Assembly (NCBI GenBank): GCA_020744225.1
Contig: JAGMWG010000003.1
Coordinates: 1,922,001 to 1,986,000, forward strand
Source of the DNA: Paraphoma chrysanthemicola
Lineage: Eukaryota; Ascomycota; Dothideomycetes; Pleosporales; Phaeosphaeriaceae
DNA length: 64,000 nucleotides
Reading direction: 5' to 3'
Shown: in pieces, positions 11,513-22,431 of the stretch
How positions within the stretch are numbered: the stretch's first letter is position 1
How the letters are laid out: every line of letters starts with the position of its first letter
Made by a program: the position numbers and the translations under genes
The notes under the pieces: generated by a model
Seen by the model: only the letters and a program-made list of their open reading frames with translations
The model's database searches: none
Told to the model about the DNA's origin: nothing

Positions 11513-14500
11513 TCATGAGGGTGCCATTTCGTCCATAGCCTCTTTTTCGAATTGCTCAAGTCTCTTTAACTTGGCCTCGAGTTCCGAGAAGATGTCACCC
11601 ATGTGACAGGCCTGTGCGAGGAGTGGTGCTGTGCCAAATGGCCGGACTAGATGGCGAAGGGCGAGTGTATTCGCACAAGACTGCACGTAAAGTCAGTGAC
11701 ATGTGTTGAAGACCAATGCAGGATAACTTACCTCAATTCTGCTGATTTGGTGCTCCACAAAGTTTAACAAAAATCGATCAGTGATTTCGCCTCCACGGTT
11801 TTTCATCCTTTCGAGCAAGGCTGTCTCCGGTGGCTTGAGTTCCACGCAGCCTGGATTCTCCAAGGAACTGCATAGCATCTCCAGACGTAGACTGATATTC
11901 CAGAGATCCCAAACGTCGTCCGTGTCGATCGTAAGCTGACTGTTCGCCATCTTCTGGCCAGCCTGTGCTTCAGTCGCGGGCGCGGGCTTCTGTTCGCTCA
12001 TTTGACGCTGCACAGCGAGACGGCTCGCTAGTGAGTGTGGATACATGAGGTAGATGTACTCGGGGTTTTCAAGACCCTTCAGACGGCGCTCACCAAGGTC
12101 TTTGACCTCGAAGCCCTGACTACTGAGCGAACGCAGTTCTTGACGGATGAGCTGACTATTGTTGTCTTCGCTGAAGGCCTCTTCGGATCCAGTCGAGTTG
12201 CTTCGATCACCCTCAATGTGGGTTTCTAGCAGTCGTTGGATTTCAGCAATGAAGTCGGACGAGACAGTGATCTGGCCTCCGTCGGCAACGGACGAGATAC
12301 GCGAGGCTCGATTGACCATGGGACCAAAGTAGTCCATACGTTTGGTGACAGGATCGACCTCGCACACCGGTGTACCCCAGTGTATTCCCATACGGACTGA
12401 GAGACCTCGGAAGATGACATTGCCGTCTGGATCCACGACCTCTTGCCCGTTCACACTGCTAAGAATCTCTTGGGGCCATTGGACCTCCAGGAGCTGACTT
12501 TGAATTGTAAAACACCAAAGCAGCGCAGACGTCACAGTCCGGAAGGCCACCATGAAAGCATCGCCTTCAGTCTTGACTTCGTAGCCTCCAATGATACGTA
12601 ATTGGCGACGCATGAGCTCGTTGTGCATCTTGATGGCAGATCTCATTGCGATTGGATATGTCTCCCAAAGCAATGTTGAGTTCTTGATGTCCGTAAACAC
12701 CAAGCTGACTTCTCCTGTCGGCGCGTCCACTTCATTATCGAGGCGAGCAAGCTTCGAGTCGCCGACAAGATTGCGCTTCTTGCCAGGCCTTCGAGCAGCA
12801 AGAAAGTCATCTGCAGCACCAGAGGGGCCAAGCGACATGCTTTGCGTACGGAAACGAGCACGCTGCTTACTCTTGAGATCGCTCACGCCGAGCAGCATCA
12901 CCATGATCTTATTGGTGGCGCCGAAAGCGATGGCAAGGTCGCGCAGCTTTTGCGCAGCGCGCATGAGATCGTTGCGCTCGGAGCGGGCGACATCAACGGC
13001 AAAGTCTGGCGTGAGATACTCCCAAAGCTCTCGAGAAGCAACAAGTATCATCTCGTCTGTGTCGCCTAGTGTGACATTCATAAGATGCGGGGAAGCGATG
13101 ACGGATGGCGACATTTGTACGTAACCGAACGCCCTCGACACCTCCAAAACGTCGTTGAGCTTTCCTTGTCGCGAAACAAAGCCCCCAGCCTCTCGTATCC
13201 TGGCTCTTTCACTGGGCTCGGCAGGGTCGTGCTTCCGAGTCAATATCTTGTGGCCGCCTTCTGATCTAATCAAAAGTGCCTGAGCATCACCAACATTCGA
13301 GATGTAGAGCTCCATTTCCTTGAGATATAGGACAGTCGCCACGCTCCCAGATGTCAAATCATCATCACCCAGCTCAGGAACCGAGGGGCGCTGCCCCTGC
13401 GGCGCAGAAAATGCATTCTTGTCCAGTGTCTGGGAAGCCACGGTGGCTAGTTCCTTATTGAGACCGAGATACGTTCGTCGCAATGCGTCTGTAGGAGACT
13501 CTGACGGTCGTAGCCGCTCTAGCTCATCAGCGAAACGGTTCTTGAAGTTGTCGTAAAGGTACTTGGCGATTTTTGAGCCGCCGCCTGCAAGAGGCTGAGC
13601 ATCGAACAAGCCCAGGACCTGCTCATCATCATGACTCCGGAAACGGGGTACAACCATGTCCATGGTTGAAATGTGCTCATTCCGCCCTAAGCTATCCGCC
13701 ATACCGTATGCCATGCTGCCAACGGCGGAGCCTGCCGTCCGAACTCTTCGGTCCTCGGACTGCTCCGGTACGGATGGAACCATCATGGTGACATCCATCA
13801 GACCCAATACACGCAGGTTGATCAGCGAGCTAAAGTCGGTCAGGTCACGGCCTTCACGCATATTGACCCCACTGCCACTGTAAGACCCGCTGGGCTTGAT
13901 CTCGAGACGTTTGTTGCCTGACAAGTTGAGGTACCGTAGTTTGTGGTTCCAGTTCCAGTTCCAATCATATGGCCAGTTGGATACATTGTACTTCAATGAA
14001 TTGCTTGCGACGTCAAGCACAGCAAGTTGCGCAACTTTGCCGAGTTCGGCGGGAAGTACTTGAAATTTGTTGTTGTTGATGTGCAGCACCTTCAGAGAGC
14101 CAACCTCTTCGAGGTCTTCAGATGGTAGGGATGTCAAGTCGTTGCCGGAAAGATACAGTTCCGCCAGATGTTGCCATCTCCTAATCGTGCGCGAGGGTAC
14201 GTCATAGATAAGGTTGTACGCCAGATTCACGATTCGTAATTCCGGCAATAAGCAAAGTTCGTCGAAGACGTCGTCTGTCAGTCTGTTGTCCGCCAAGAAG
14301 ACGTGCCGTAATGAGCCTGCGAATGTAGTGACGAGCCTGCTTGAGAGACTCGAATCCTTGCGAGACATCGGTGTAAGTGTTCCCTCAGTTGGTGCGCGAG
14401 AGGCTACCGAAGTTTTTCGAGCGGTGCTTGTAGTATTGTACGAGGCCATGGAACCTTTTCTTTGTGACGATGCAGATGAAGTTGCCGAGCTGAATTGGCC

Positions 14501-17500
14501 GCCAGATGCCTGACTGGGACGCCGATTCTGGAAGTCCTCGAGTTTTCCAAGTTCCTCATAGCTCGGGCTTGTACCAAGGCCAGGCGTGGCCAGCGCGGTT
14601 GCCCCATCTAAATTCGAGACCTCACCGTTCGTCGATGCTGGTGGTGGCGCTGCCCCAGGCTTGGGAAAGGCGTCGAGCACGTTTGAGGAAACGTTGAGCG
14701 TTTCCAAACGTCTCGCATACCACAGTTCTGGTGGCAATTGACCCAGGTTATTTTCGCGCACGTCCAGATAGCGAAGCTCGACCAGCCGACCGATTTCTGA
14801 CGGGAGTACGTCAAGAGAGTTTCGTGCAACGCTCAGATGCTCCAGCCGATACAATCGTCCGATGTTGTTTGAAAGCGAAGTGAAGTGATTCTTATCAAGA
14901 ATTAGCTTCGTCAGACCGGTAAGCTTCGAGAAAAGATCCTCGGGCAGCTGCGCCAACTTTGCCGACGCCAGATTGAGAGCAGTGAGCGAGGGCACTGCCT
15001 GACTGAGGCCAAATCGCGTGACAGGATTGTGGTTCATGTGCAAGACCCTTATCTTTGGAAAGAAGCCTTCAAAGGATGAGATGTTGTTGTGCCCGATCAT
15101 AAGATACTCCAAGCGTGGTAGTTGTGACATCACATCCATGCTATCGAGAGCGTTGAAGCGCACGTCGATCTCGCGGAGGTTTACTAAGTTGCTGAGCGTA
15201 GGAGGAAAGCTGCCGGTCAACTTGTTGTTCGTTGCCCATAACCTTTCTAAACAGGTCAGCTGGCCAATCTTTGGCAAGCTCGTAATGGAGTTGAAGCTGA
15301 TGTCGAGGTCTACCAGTGTGCGAACCTCGCATAGGAAGTCAGGAAACTCATTCAGCGCGTTCGAGCTCAAGTTCAGGCTTCGAAGGGCACGGTACTGGCC
15401 AAAGTACGGAGGAAGTCGAGTCAGACCGTTGTTCGATAATCGGAGACCTTGCAAACTCTGCAGTTTATGCAAATGAGCTCGATCGAGCGATTGCAGGCGA
15501 TTGTTGGAGATGTCCAGCATAGTCAAGCGACTTGCCAAGCTCAAACTAGGCGGCAAGCGTCGAGCATCGTTGCTCGTATACTTGATCTCTCGAAGATTAG
15601 TGCAGGCCTGGATAAAGTCCTTTGGAACATCCAAAGAAAGGTTTCGAGAGAGGTTCAAAGATATAATCTCAGTCGCCTTCTGGTACAATGTGATGGGTAT
15701 GGTAATCAAATTGCGGCCCTGGAGGTCAATGTGACTGAACTTCTGCATCTTGCTGAATCCTGGATCGCGCTCCAAACTTGAATAACCACTCATCTTGGCG
15801 GGCAAGAAAGTGAATCTGCACAAGTAGCTGTTGTCCTCCCTGCCAACGTCCTCCAGACGGTCAAGGTCAGTGTAGCCGGCTTGTTCGAGCAATCGTTTCT
15901 GAATCAGCAAGGGTCGTTCGTTGCTTTCTAATTGTCGAGACGTGTCGTGCTTCTTCATCACGATGTGATAGTTGTCCAATTCGTCCTGAAGCACAGTCTT
16001 CTTCCCTAGGATCTGAATAATCTCCTGCACTGTAGTGTTGAGCGTCGCAGACAGGGTGGCAAATGTAGAATCGACGCGGAAGATGCGCAAGCAGTACGTC
16101 TTAGTGTCGTGCTGTTCGTTGAGCGGCTCGTCGTTGTCATCGACCTCGTCGTACATGTCTCCCATCTCTTCCCTTGTGCGCTTGACGGCCCAGGAATCAG
16201 GTGCGTCCCATGCTGCTGTGTCGTCATCTGGCTGAACGGGTACAACTTGCTCCTCACCGGGCAAAGTAGGCTGCTTCTGTACTTCTCCAATGGGAGGCGT
16301 CATTGGCGGGTGCTGCGTGTTGACGATGCCCTCCATGTTGTTGAGATCGCGGTCAAGAAAGAACACCGCATCATTGCCCATATTGCTGGCGATAGCCTCG
16401 TTGGGGTCCTTGCCAGGGGCAGTCTCATTTGTGGGTACTCGCTTTTCTTTCCTGAAGGTTGGCAAGCGAGCGTGATGACCTCTTCTAGCATCTTTGGTGC
16501 TCATCTTGTCTGATATCCCATTGTTTGCGTTGCCTCTCGACATTTGTGATTGGGGAGAGGGCTCTGCACGTGCGTACTTTGCTGAAGTGATGGACGGATT
16601 CAAGGACGTGACGGATGTGTTGCCAGTTACGGGAAGGCTCTTCAGATTCTCTGGCGGCGCTGAACGGTCTTTTTTGTCCTTGTCCTTACCTCGGAGGCGA
16701 GCGAATAGTCCATGCGATTTGGTAGTACTTGGCGATCTTTGAGCAATTGCGGAATCGCGAGTCATCTCGGAGAAGGCACTGGGCGTGGGGCTTGAGGGCC
16801 GTCCTAGGTTGGTCTTCGAGTTGAGCGCCGAACTAAGAGCTGATGGATACGTCGAGTTCTGGCGAATGCTGAAGGTTGAATCCTCACGACTGGTTGCGGG
16901 ACGCAATGGATACGGCTGGCTGATGTCGGCTCGTGTTTCGGGCGGCTTACTATCCTCCTTGCTGCTCCTGTGGCGGTGACCGTGGCCAGGCAGCCTTACG
17001 TGCAGCTTGTGGTGCGACCGCGTGCTCGATTTCCCAATGTTCTGCTCGGATGAGCGCCGACCAGTCTCAGCCGGAGCAGGAACGTCCTGGCAGCTGTTAG
17101 TGGGGATGGTCTTGAGTGTGGATACCAGGAAAGGAATTGACGGGGGTAATGCTGAGCGGGAAAGAGCAAGCATTACTTGATCGTATAGCTCGGAGAATAA
17201 AGCAGGAGGCATTCGACTCACCTTGGAATCTTGAAACTCCCACGGCGTGACTTCAGAGGACGGCTGTGGTGTTCGTGGACGCGAGCTGGTAGGCGATGCC
17301 GGCCGCGAGTGATAGCTGCCTATAGTGTTATTCAACGAGTTGCCGCGATTTCTCGTGCCACGCATCGAGGCTGTGTCTGTCACGAAGGGCGTGGTCAAGC
17401 TCGTCTCCGAGTTCTGGCGGCCATCAGCAGGGAAGTCCTCTCCAAACACATTCTGCAGCCTCTTGTGGAACCCTCCTCTGCTGATGCTAGACTTGGACCC

Positions 17501-18297
17501 CGAGCTGCTGACGGTGGTGGCACTCGCAACGGAGGGCCGCCGATCGTCTTTGAGCGGGAAGCCCATGCTGTCCTCGCGACTGCCGGTGCCGGGCCGCGCG
17601 AAGCCCGGCGAGAGCTGCGAAACGTCCTCGCTGGAGTCATTGTAGAAGCTGCTCCAGGCGGTATTGGCCATGGGTGCGCCGTTGGTGCCCGACGCCCACG
17701 GCGCAATGTGCGAGTTGGCGCTCGTGGCGGTCGGAGGGTTCCGCGAGATGGAGGGCACGCGGCCGCCAGACGTCTCCAGCACAGCCAGCTGTTTCCTGTG
17801 GTCGCCGAAGCTCGACTGCGGGCCGTCCCAGTTGGAGGGCTTGCGCGGGCGGTGGGAGGGGTCCTTGGGGGGCGGAGAGGGGGGGACGGTGCCGGGAGAT
17901 ATCTCCGACTCCTTTTCGACTCTGCATGGCCGTGTTAGCAAGCGTCGACTCAGAGCGAAGGCCGTCTGGCTGCGCGACGGAGGGAGAGATCAGCTCGTGC
18001 AGCGCGCAGCGTGCTGAGCATGGGCAGACGGGCGGGGCGGGCGTGTCGCAGCGCTGCAACACCACCAACAACAACAACGGCGGGCCGCGAGCGCTGGCAG
18101 CATGCGGCGGAAAGCACCAGCGCGCGCACGGCGCACGGCGGGCAGACGTACTGGGTGAGGTCCTTGTTCGTCTTGACGGTCACGGGGGTGCCGCGGAGCG
18201 AGCCCTGGCGGCCGTAGGGCCGTATCGTGTCGCCAGAGCGCGAGCTCCAGCTGCTCTCTACGGATCCATGGCGGGCGACCGTCTCGTTCCTCGTCAT
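11513..18297 (-). CDS. CYR1: Adenylate cyclase (fungal Cyr1 type)
   Basis: Makes cAMP from ATP at the plasma membrane for PKA signalling. Exons 18297-18152, 17921-11732 and 11680-11513; 2167 aa if the middle exon is continuous. Intron 1 has donor GTACGT and a CTAAC branch; the last intron has donor GTAAGT, and its exon supplies the C-terminal 55 aa. Order of domains: Ser/Pro-rich N-terminus (1-600); Ras-association region starting at KTYCLRIFRV (about 650-745); leucine-rich repeats (about 775-1390) broken by a Ser/Thr-rich insert near 1125-1245; PP2C-like domain (about 1465-1735); class III cyclase domain (about 1780-1945) with metal-binding Asp in VFTDIKNST and KTEGDAF. No ATG precedes MTRNETVARHGSV in the open frame. 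A 135-nt in-frame intron candidate lies at 17087-17221; if spliced, the protein is 2122 aa. Confidence 0.95.
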
Positions 18298-19505
18298 GGT
18301 CACGGGCAAGCGCCTGTAGGCGGGCGGTGGGCGGGCGCGGTGGGCGAGGGCTGCTTGCGCAGAGGCGTCTAGGACGGCTGCTTCATCGAGGCGGGACGCG
18401 ATGTCGGTGTGCGCATGGGCGGCGACGCACACGCTCAATCACAGGCGGTGCGAACGGGCGGGCGTGTGGGCAGCAGGCGGTGGCGGGCGGGCGGGATGCA
18501 GAGGTAGAGGCAGAGTCCAGCAGCGGGCGGGCAGCGGTGCACATTCACTCTCAGCGCTGGGCGAGGGTGGTTGCAAGACGTCGTCGAGACGTAGGTCGGA
18601 GGATGCCCTTCGACATGGCGCCGGCTCCACTCCACACACACACACCACATGGAGAGCGGACGCTCGCACGTCGCGGGCCTTAATGCGCCACCTGCATTCG
18701 ACGTCCCTCCAAGCCTAGAACGGCACAACAAAAAAGACGTCGCCCTGCCTGTCTCGCCCGTCTGCACAGCACGGTCCGGAAGCAGCAGAGTGCCCCCAGC
18801 AGTCGTCGTGACATTCGTCACTCGCTGCCCTCCGCTGCGTCCCACGCCGTCTGCTGGAGCTGGCGCCGTGCTCAAGTTGCAACAATTTCCCCGCTCAAAG
18901 CCCCAACTACCGCCGCGCAGCCTTAGTTGAAACGCATATTCACCCCCCATTGTTTGTTGCCAGCGACATGCAAGACTGCCTGGGCTGCATCTGAAGCACT
19001 GTGCACCCCGCAAGCGCGTGCTGCATATTCTCCGACAAGCTGGCGTGTCTGTTGACCTCTGCTGCTTCCCGTCCCCATTGCCGGCTGTGCCACATCCCGA
19101 CACAGCTCACTCACCGGCTCGCAAGAAGCAAGTGTACATGGCACTGCATGCGACATCACTTCTATTGATTCTGATGAACAGGGTGTAGATCCGTTGCGCG
19201 GATATGGTGATCCCGGCTGCTACGGCTAGCGTAGGGCTAGCAAGTAAGCTTAAAACATACATGGTGTTCGACCGTCTGGACACCGAGCACCCAGTATATG
19301 GCTCTACAGCGCGACCACAAGTTGGACGGCGTCATAGCATCTCTGTTCCGTGGTGCTCCAAACGCCTGCGATAGCTATGCTGACAAGATAATCATACAAC
19401 CGAGTTCCTCACGTAGCTCACAATACACGATACGCTGATCCGAATCTTGAAAAAAAAACCCCCCTTAGTCATGTGTCAAGCCATCATTGGACAATTCCAT
19501 CATCT
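18298..19505. other. adenylate cyclase upstream region
   Basis: About 1.2 kb between the cyclase start and the NAF1 stop, both on the minus strand. The cyclase-proximal 200 bp is GC-rich with many GGGCGG-type boxes (for example 18321-18345 and 18455-18496). A run of A followed by C lies at 19449-19465. No gene was supported. Confidence 0.5.
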
Positions 19506-22145
19506 TCACCGTTGACCGCCGAGTTGGCGAAGAAGTTCTTGCAAGGCCTGCGCGCTCTGAGCATCAGGCTGCTGTGGCGCGTTGGCCGGCGCAGGCGCAG
19601 GGTTCTGCGTATACTGCTGGTAAGGATAGCCATATGGGGCCTGGGGCTGCGCTTGCATTTGAGGTGGTGGTGGCGGAGGTGCAGGCTGAGCCTGAGGTTG
19701 TTGTTGCTGCTGCATCGTCTGCACGACCTGAAGCCATTGTGCCCACGCCGCCCAGTTTGCTTGCTGCTGTTGGCCTTGCGCTGGACCGGCAGCCGGTGCT
19801 GGCGCCTGTGGTTGAGCGTAGGCAATTGGGGCAGCATATGGAGTTGGAGTGACCTGAGCTGGAGGTGGGGGTGCATATGGGGCTGCCGGCTGTGGTGAGT
19901 TGGAATACTGTGGCGGCCAGCTCGTGGTGTTGTTGTTGTTGTTGTTGTTGGCGTACGAGTTCGCGTTCGAAGGTGCGGAAGGCGCTGGTGAAGCATGTTG
20001 CTGCGATTGACGCTGCTGTTGCTGTTGTTGTTGTTGTTGCTGCTGCTGCTGTTGCTGCTGCTGCTGTTGCTGCTGCTGCTGTTCCCGTTCCTTCTCCTTC
20101 TTCTCGCGTAGACGCTGCTTTCGATTCTTGTTTTTGCTCTTTGCGGGAGGCGAGTGCTGTGGTTGAGACGATTGCTGAGACTGCCCCCGGTCTTGATTTC
20201 GAGCAGGAGATGCAGACGTTGCAGAGCGCTGCTGCTGGTATGCTGCGCTGCCCTGGCGACCGTCCTGCTGCCGATTCTGTTGGTCCTGAGGCCTTCCGCG
20301 ATCGAGCTGCGGCTTGAGGGTGGGACATTCGCGCTTCTGGTGGCCAACCTGTCCGCAAGCATAGCATGTCCGGTCAGTGCGACCTCCTTGCGCTCCGCCG
20401 CGGTTGCCTTGATTGTTTTGAGCGCCCTGGCCGCCTCGACCGCCCCCAAAGTCTCCCCGTCCGGACCCATAACCGCCACGGTCACTCTGACCCCCGCCAT
20501 ATCCTCCTCTTCCGCGGAACCCACGGCCACGATCGCCCCATCCACCCCGGCCGCGCATCATCCCTCGACGCACGTGGCTGCGATCTTCCAAGGGCGCTCC
20601 GCGGCCAACGATCTGCTCAAAGTGGTCAGGCCGGGCGAGTGGTTTGTACATGCCGAGATCCTCGTCCTCGTCATCGCTATACTTGAGACCGCCTCCCTGA
20701 TACTCCATGGGCTGGTAGAAGGCTGGCACGTCGACGTGACCTCGTGGCCCCGTGGGGATGGGCTTCTCTGGCGGTGGCTCGTTGTCGTCGTCCTGCCTCG
20801 CTCGCTTTTTAGCCTTCTGCTGGCGCTTGTATTCAGCCTCTTTCTCGTCATCAGAGAAGTCGACCTCGTTGGTCTCCTCGTCGTGCAAGTTGGACGCATC
20901 AGTGTGCTTCTGTGCACGCAGAGGCTCGGTGAAGACGAATGTGGAGTGATCGTCGACGTAGTAGATGGTGGTGTCCTTTGCAATGCCTAGAGTCGTGATC
21001 TCAGCAGGGTCATTGAAGCCGAGCGCATATCTGGGCTCTTCCACACGTCCCATCTGTTCAGAGATTTTCCCAATGACGGTGCGGTCTTGCAGACAGAGCG
21101 CCGAGCCGGACTCCAGCACCTGGAGGCCGCCGGACACCTTGCCCTTGACTACCACAATGTTCTCGACAACCGACTCAACCTTGCCCAGCTCAGAAATCTT
21201 CGTCTCCTCAGTCACTGTGATGTCGGGCTTCTCGTACTGCTCCTCGACCTCGTTTTGCGTCTTGACCTTGGCCTTGGCGGCGCCGGGCTCGTCGACGGCC
21301 TCTGCCATGAGCAGACGCACTTGCTCCTCCGGGTCGAGCAGCTCGCCGTCGTCGGAGCCGTCGTCGTCTGAGCTGTCGCCGGAGCTGGACGAGTCGGACG
21401 ACGCAGAGTCGGAGGCGTCCGAGTCGAGCTGCCACTCGGCATCCTTGTTGTCCTTGTTCGCCTCTGCCGCACGCAGGAACTCGGCCTTGCTGTCCTCCTC
21501 GGCGAGCCCGTTGGTGATGGCGAGGGCGAGGTCGTCACTGCTGTCTTCTTCAGGGGCATCGGGCGCACTCGTGGGGTCTGCGGTTACTTCAGCGCTCGCG
21601 GCACCGGGCGCGGGCGGCGGAGCAGTAGAGTCATCTTGGGCAAGCGTCAGGGACACGGCGGGCAGCTCAGAGCGCGACAGCTTACCGTGCGGTGCAGCAT
21701 CGTGCGCGACGGGCACCTGAGCGGCCACGCCCTGCGCGCCCACGCTGTGCTCGTGGTAGAAAGCGTCCGTGTCAGAGAGCTCGCCGTCCTCCGACGCCTC
21801 TGCATGGCCGTCTGCGTCTGCGCCTGCGCCTACGTCTGCGCTCCCAGCGGCATCAGCATCTGCGCCGTCGTGAGTTGCGGGCTGCGAGGCCGGGGTCTCG
21901 CCCGTCGCGTTCGCGCCGCCGAGGCCAGGGAGGTTGAGGCTCGCTGGCACTGTCGCCGCGGCCAACGACGCGGCACTCCCGTCCACGACGGGTTGCGCAG
22001 CCGGCTTGACGGGCGTGGAGTCGTAGAAATCGTCGTCCATGTCATCGACAGGCGAGCCCGGCGCGTCGAGCGATGCGCCATAGAGAGCAGCATCATCCGC
22101 CTCCAGCCGCGCCCTCTTCGCAGGCGGTTCCAGCGAGTCTGACAT
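19506..22145 (-). CDS. NAF1: H/ACA ribonucleoprotein assembly factor NAF1
   Basis: 879 aa in one open frame. Nuclear factor that binds Cbf5/dyskerin and loads box H/ACA RNPs before exchange with Gar1. Acidic Ala/Asp-rich N-terminus (1-300), then the Gar1/Naf1-like domain (about 305-460), containing ITVTEETKISELGKVESVV and the GKISEQMG and DPAEITTLGI segments. Next come a Lys-rich linker, an RGG/GRGG-rich tract (about 530-590), a CCHC zinc knuckle (CYACGQVGHQKREC, about 592-605), a 23-residue polyglutamine run (about 689-711) and a Pro/Gln-rich tail. The zinc knuckle and long Q tail are additions relative to yeast Naf1. Start chosen at MSDSLEPPAKRARLE; an upstream in-frame extension lacks an ATG. 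A 51-nt stop-free intron candidate sits at 21635-21685. Confidence 0.9.
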   Translation of the reverse strand: MSDSLEPPAKRARLEADDAALYGASLDAPGSPVDDMDDDFYDSTPVKPAAQPVVDGSAASLAAATVPASLNLPGLGGANATGETPASQPATHDGADADAAGSADVGAGADADGHAEASEDGELSDTDAFYHEHSVGAQGVAAQVPVAHDAAPHGKLSRSELPAVSLTLAQDDSTAPPPAPGAASAEVTADPTSAPDAPEEDSSDDLALAITNGLAEEDSKAEFLRAAEANKDNKDAEWQLDSDASDSASSDSSSSGDSSDDDGSDDGELLDPEEQVRLLMAEAVDEPGAAKAKVKTQNEVEEQYEKPDITVTEETKISELGKVESVVENIVVVKGKVSGGLQVLESGSALCLQDRTVIGKISEQMGRVEEPRYALGFNDPAEITTLGIAKDTTIYYVDDHSTFVFTEPLRAQKHTDASNLHDEETNEVDFSDDEKEAEYKRQQKAKKRARQDDDNEPPPEKPIPTGPRGHVDVPAFYQPMEYQGGGLKYSDDEDEDLGMYKPLARPDHFEQIVGRGAPLEDRSHVRRGMMRGRGGWGDRGRGFRGRGGYGGGQSDRGGYGSGRGDFGGGRGGQGAQNNQGNRGGAQGGRTDRTCYACGQVGHQKRECPTLKPQLDRGRPQDQQNRQQDGRQGSAAYQQQRSATSASPARNQDRGQSQQSSQPQHSPPAKSKNKNRKQRLREKKEKEREQQQQQQQQQQQQQQQQQQQQQQQRQSQQHASPAPSAPSNANSYANNNNNNNTTSWPPQYSNSPQPAAPYAPPPPAQVTPTPYAAPIAYAQPQAPAPAAGPAQGQQQQANWAAWAQWLQVVQTMQQQQQPQAQPAPPPPPPQMQAQPQAPYGYPYQQYTQNPAPAPANAPQQPDAQSAQALQELLRQLGGQR
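20013..20081 (-). repeat. CAG/CAA repeat encoding Q23
   Basis: Twenty-three consecutive CAG or CAA codons in NAF1, interrupted by CAA, so it is a mixed rather than a pure triplet repeat. Expected to vary in length between strains. Confidence 0.9.
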
Positions 22146-22431
22146 TCTGTCTCCTCTGCAGTCTGCGGCACGCGAGACGGCTTCTGTGGCACCAACTGCG
22201 GTATGCACTGTTTTGCTTAATGTGCGGTGATGGGCAGATCTGAGGAGCAGGAACGCTCGACGCAGCCGATGTCCACGGTCGCCTTTTTTGTCGGGGCTAG
22301 CGCCGCGCGCACGGGCGTGCTTCAGCTTGCAGCCCTACCAAAGTGTGCCTGCTACCACGCACCAGCAGTCATGACCTATGACCTGGACCTGTGACGGGCT
22401 AAGCTAATCAGCATTCCTCAGCAAAGCCCCC
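22146..22431. promoter_or_regulatory. bidirectional NAF1/ALG9 promoter region
   Basis: Start codons of the two divergent genes are only 286 bp apart, so regulatory DNA must be shared or abutting. No clear TATA box was seen, which fits housekeeping genes. Confidence 0.6.

Noticed and set aside
17231..17938. 235-codon plus-strand frame opposite adenylate cyclase
   Set aside because: Arg/Gly/Ala-rich shadow of a GC-rich coding exon on the other strand; no domain.
20154..20990. 278-codon plus-strand frame opposite NAF1
   Set aside because: Leu/Val/Ser-rich antisense shadow of the acidic and RGG-coding strand.
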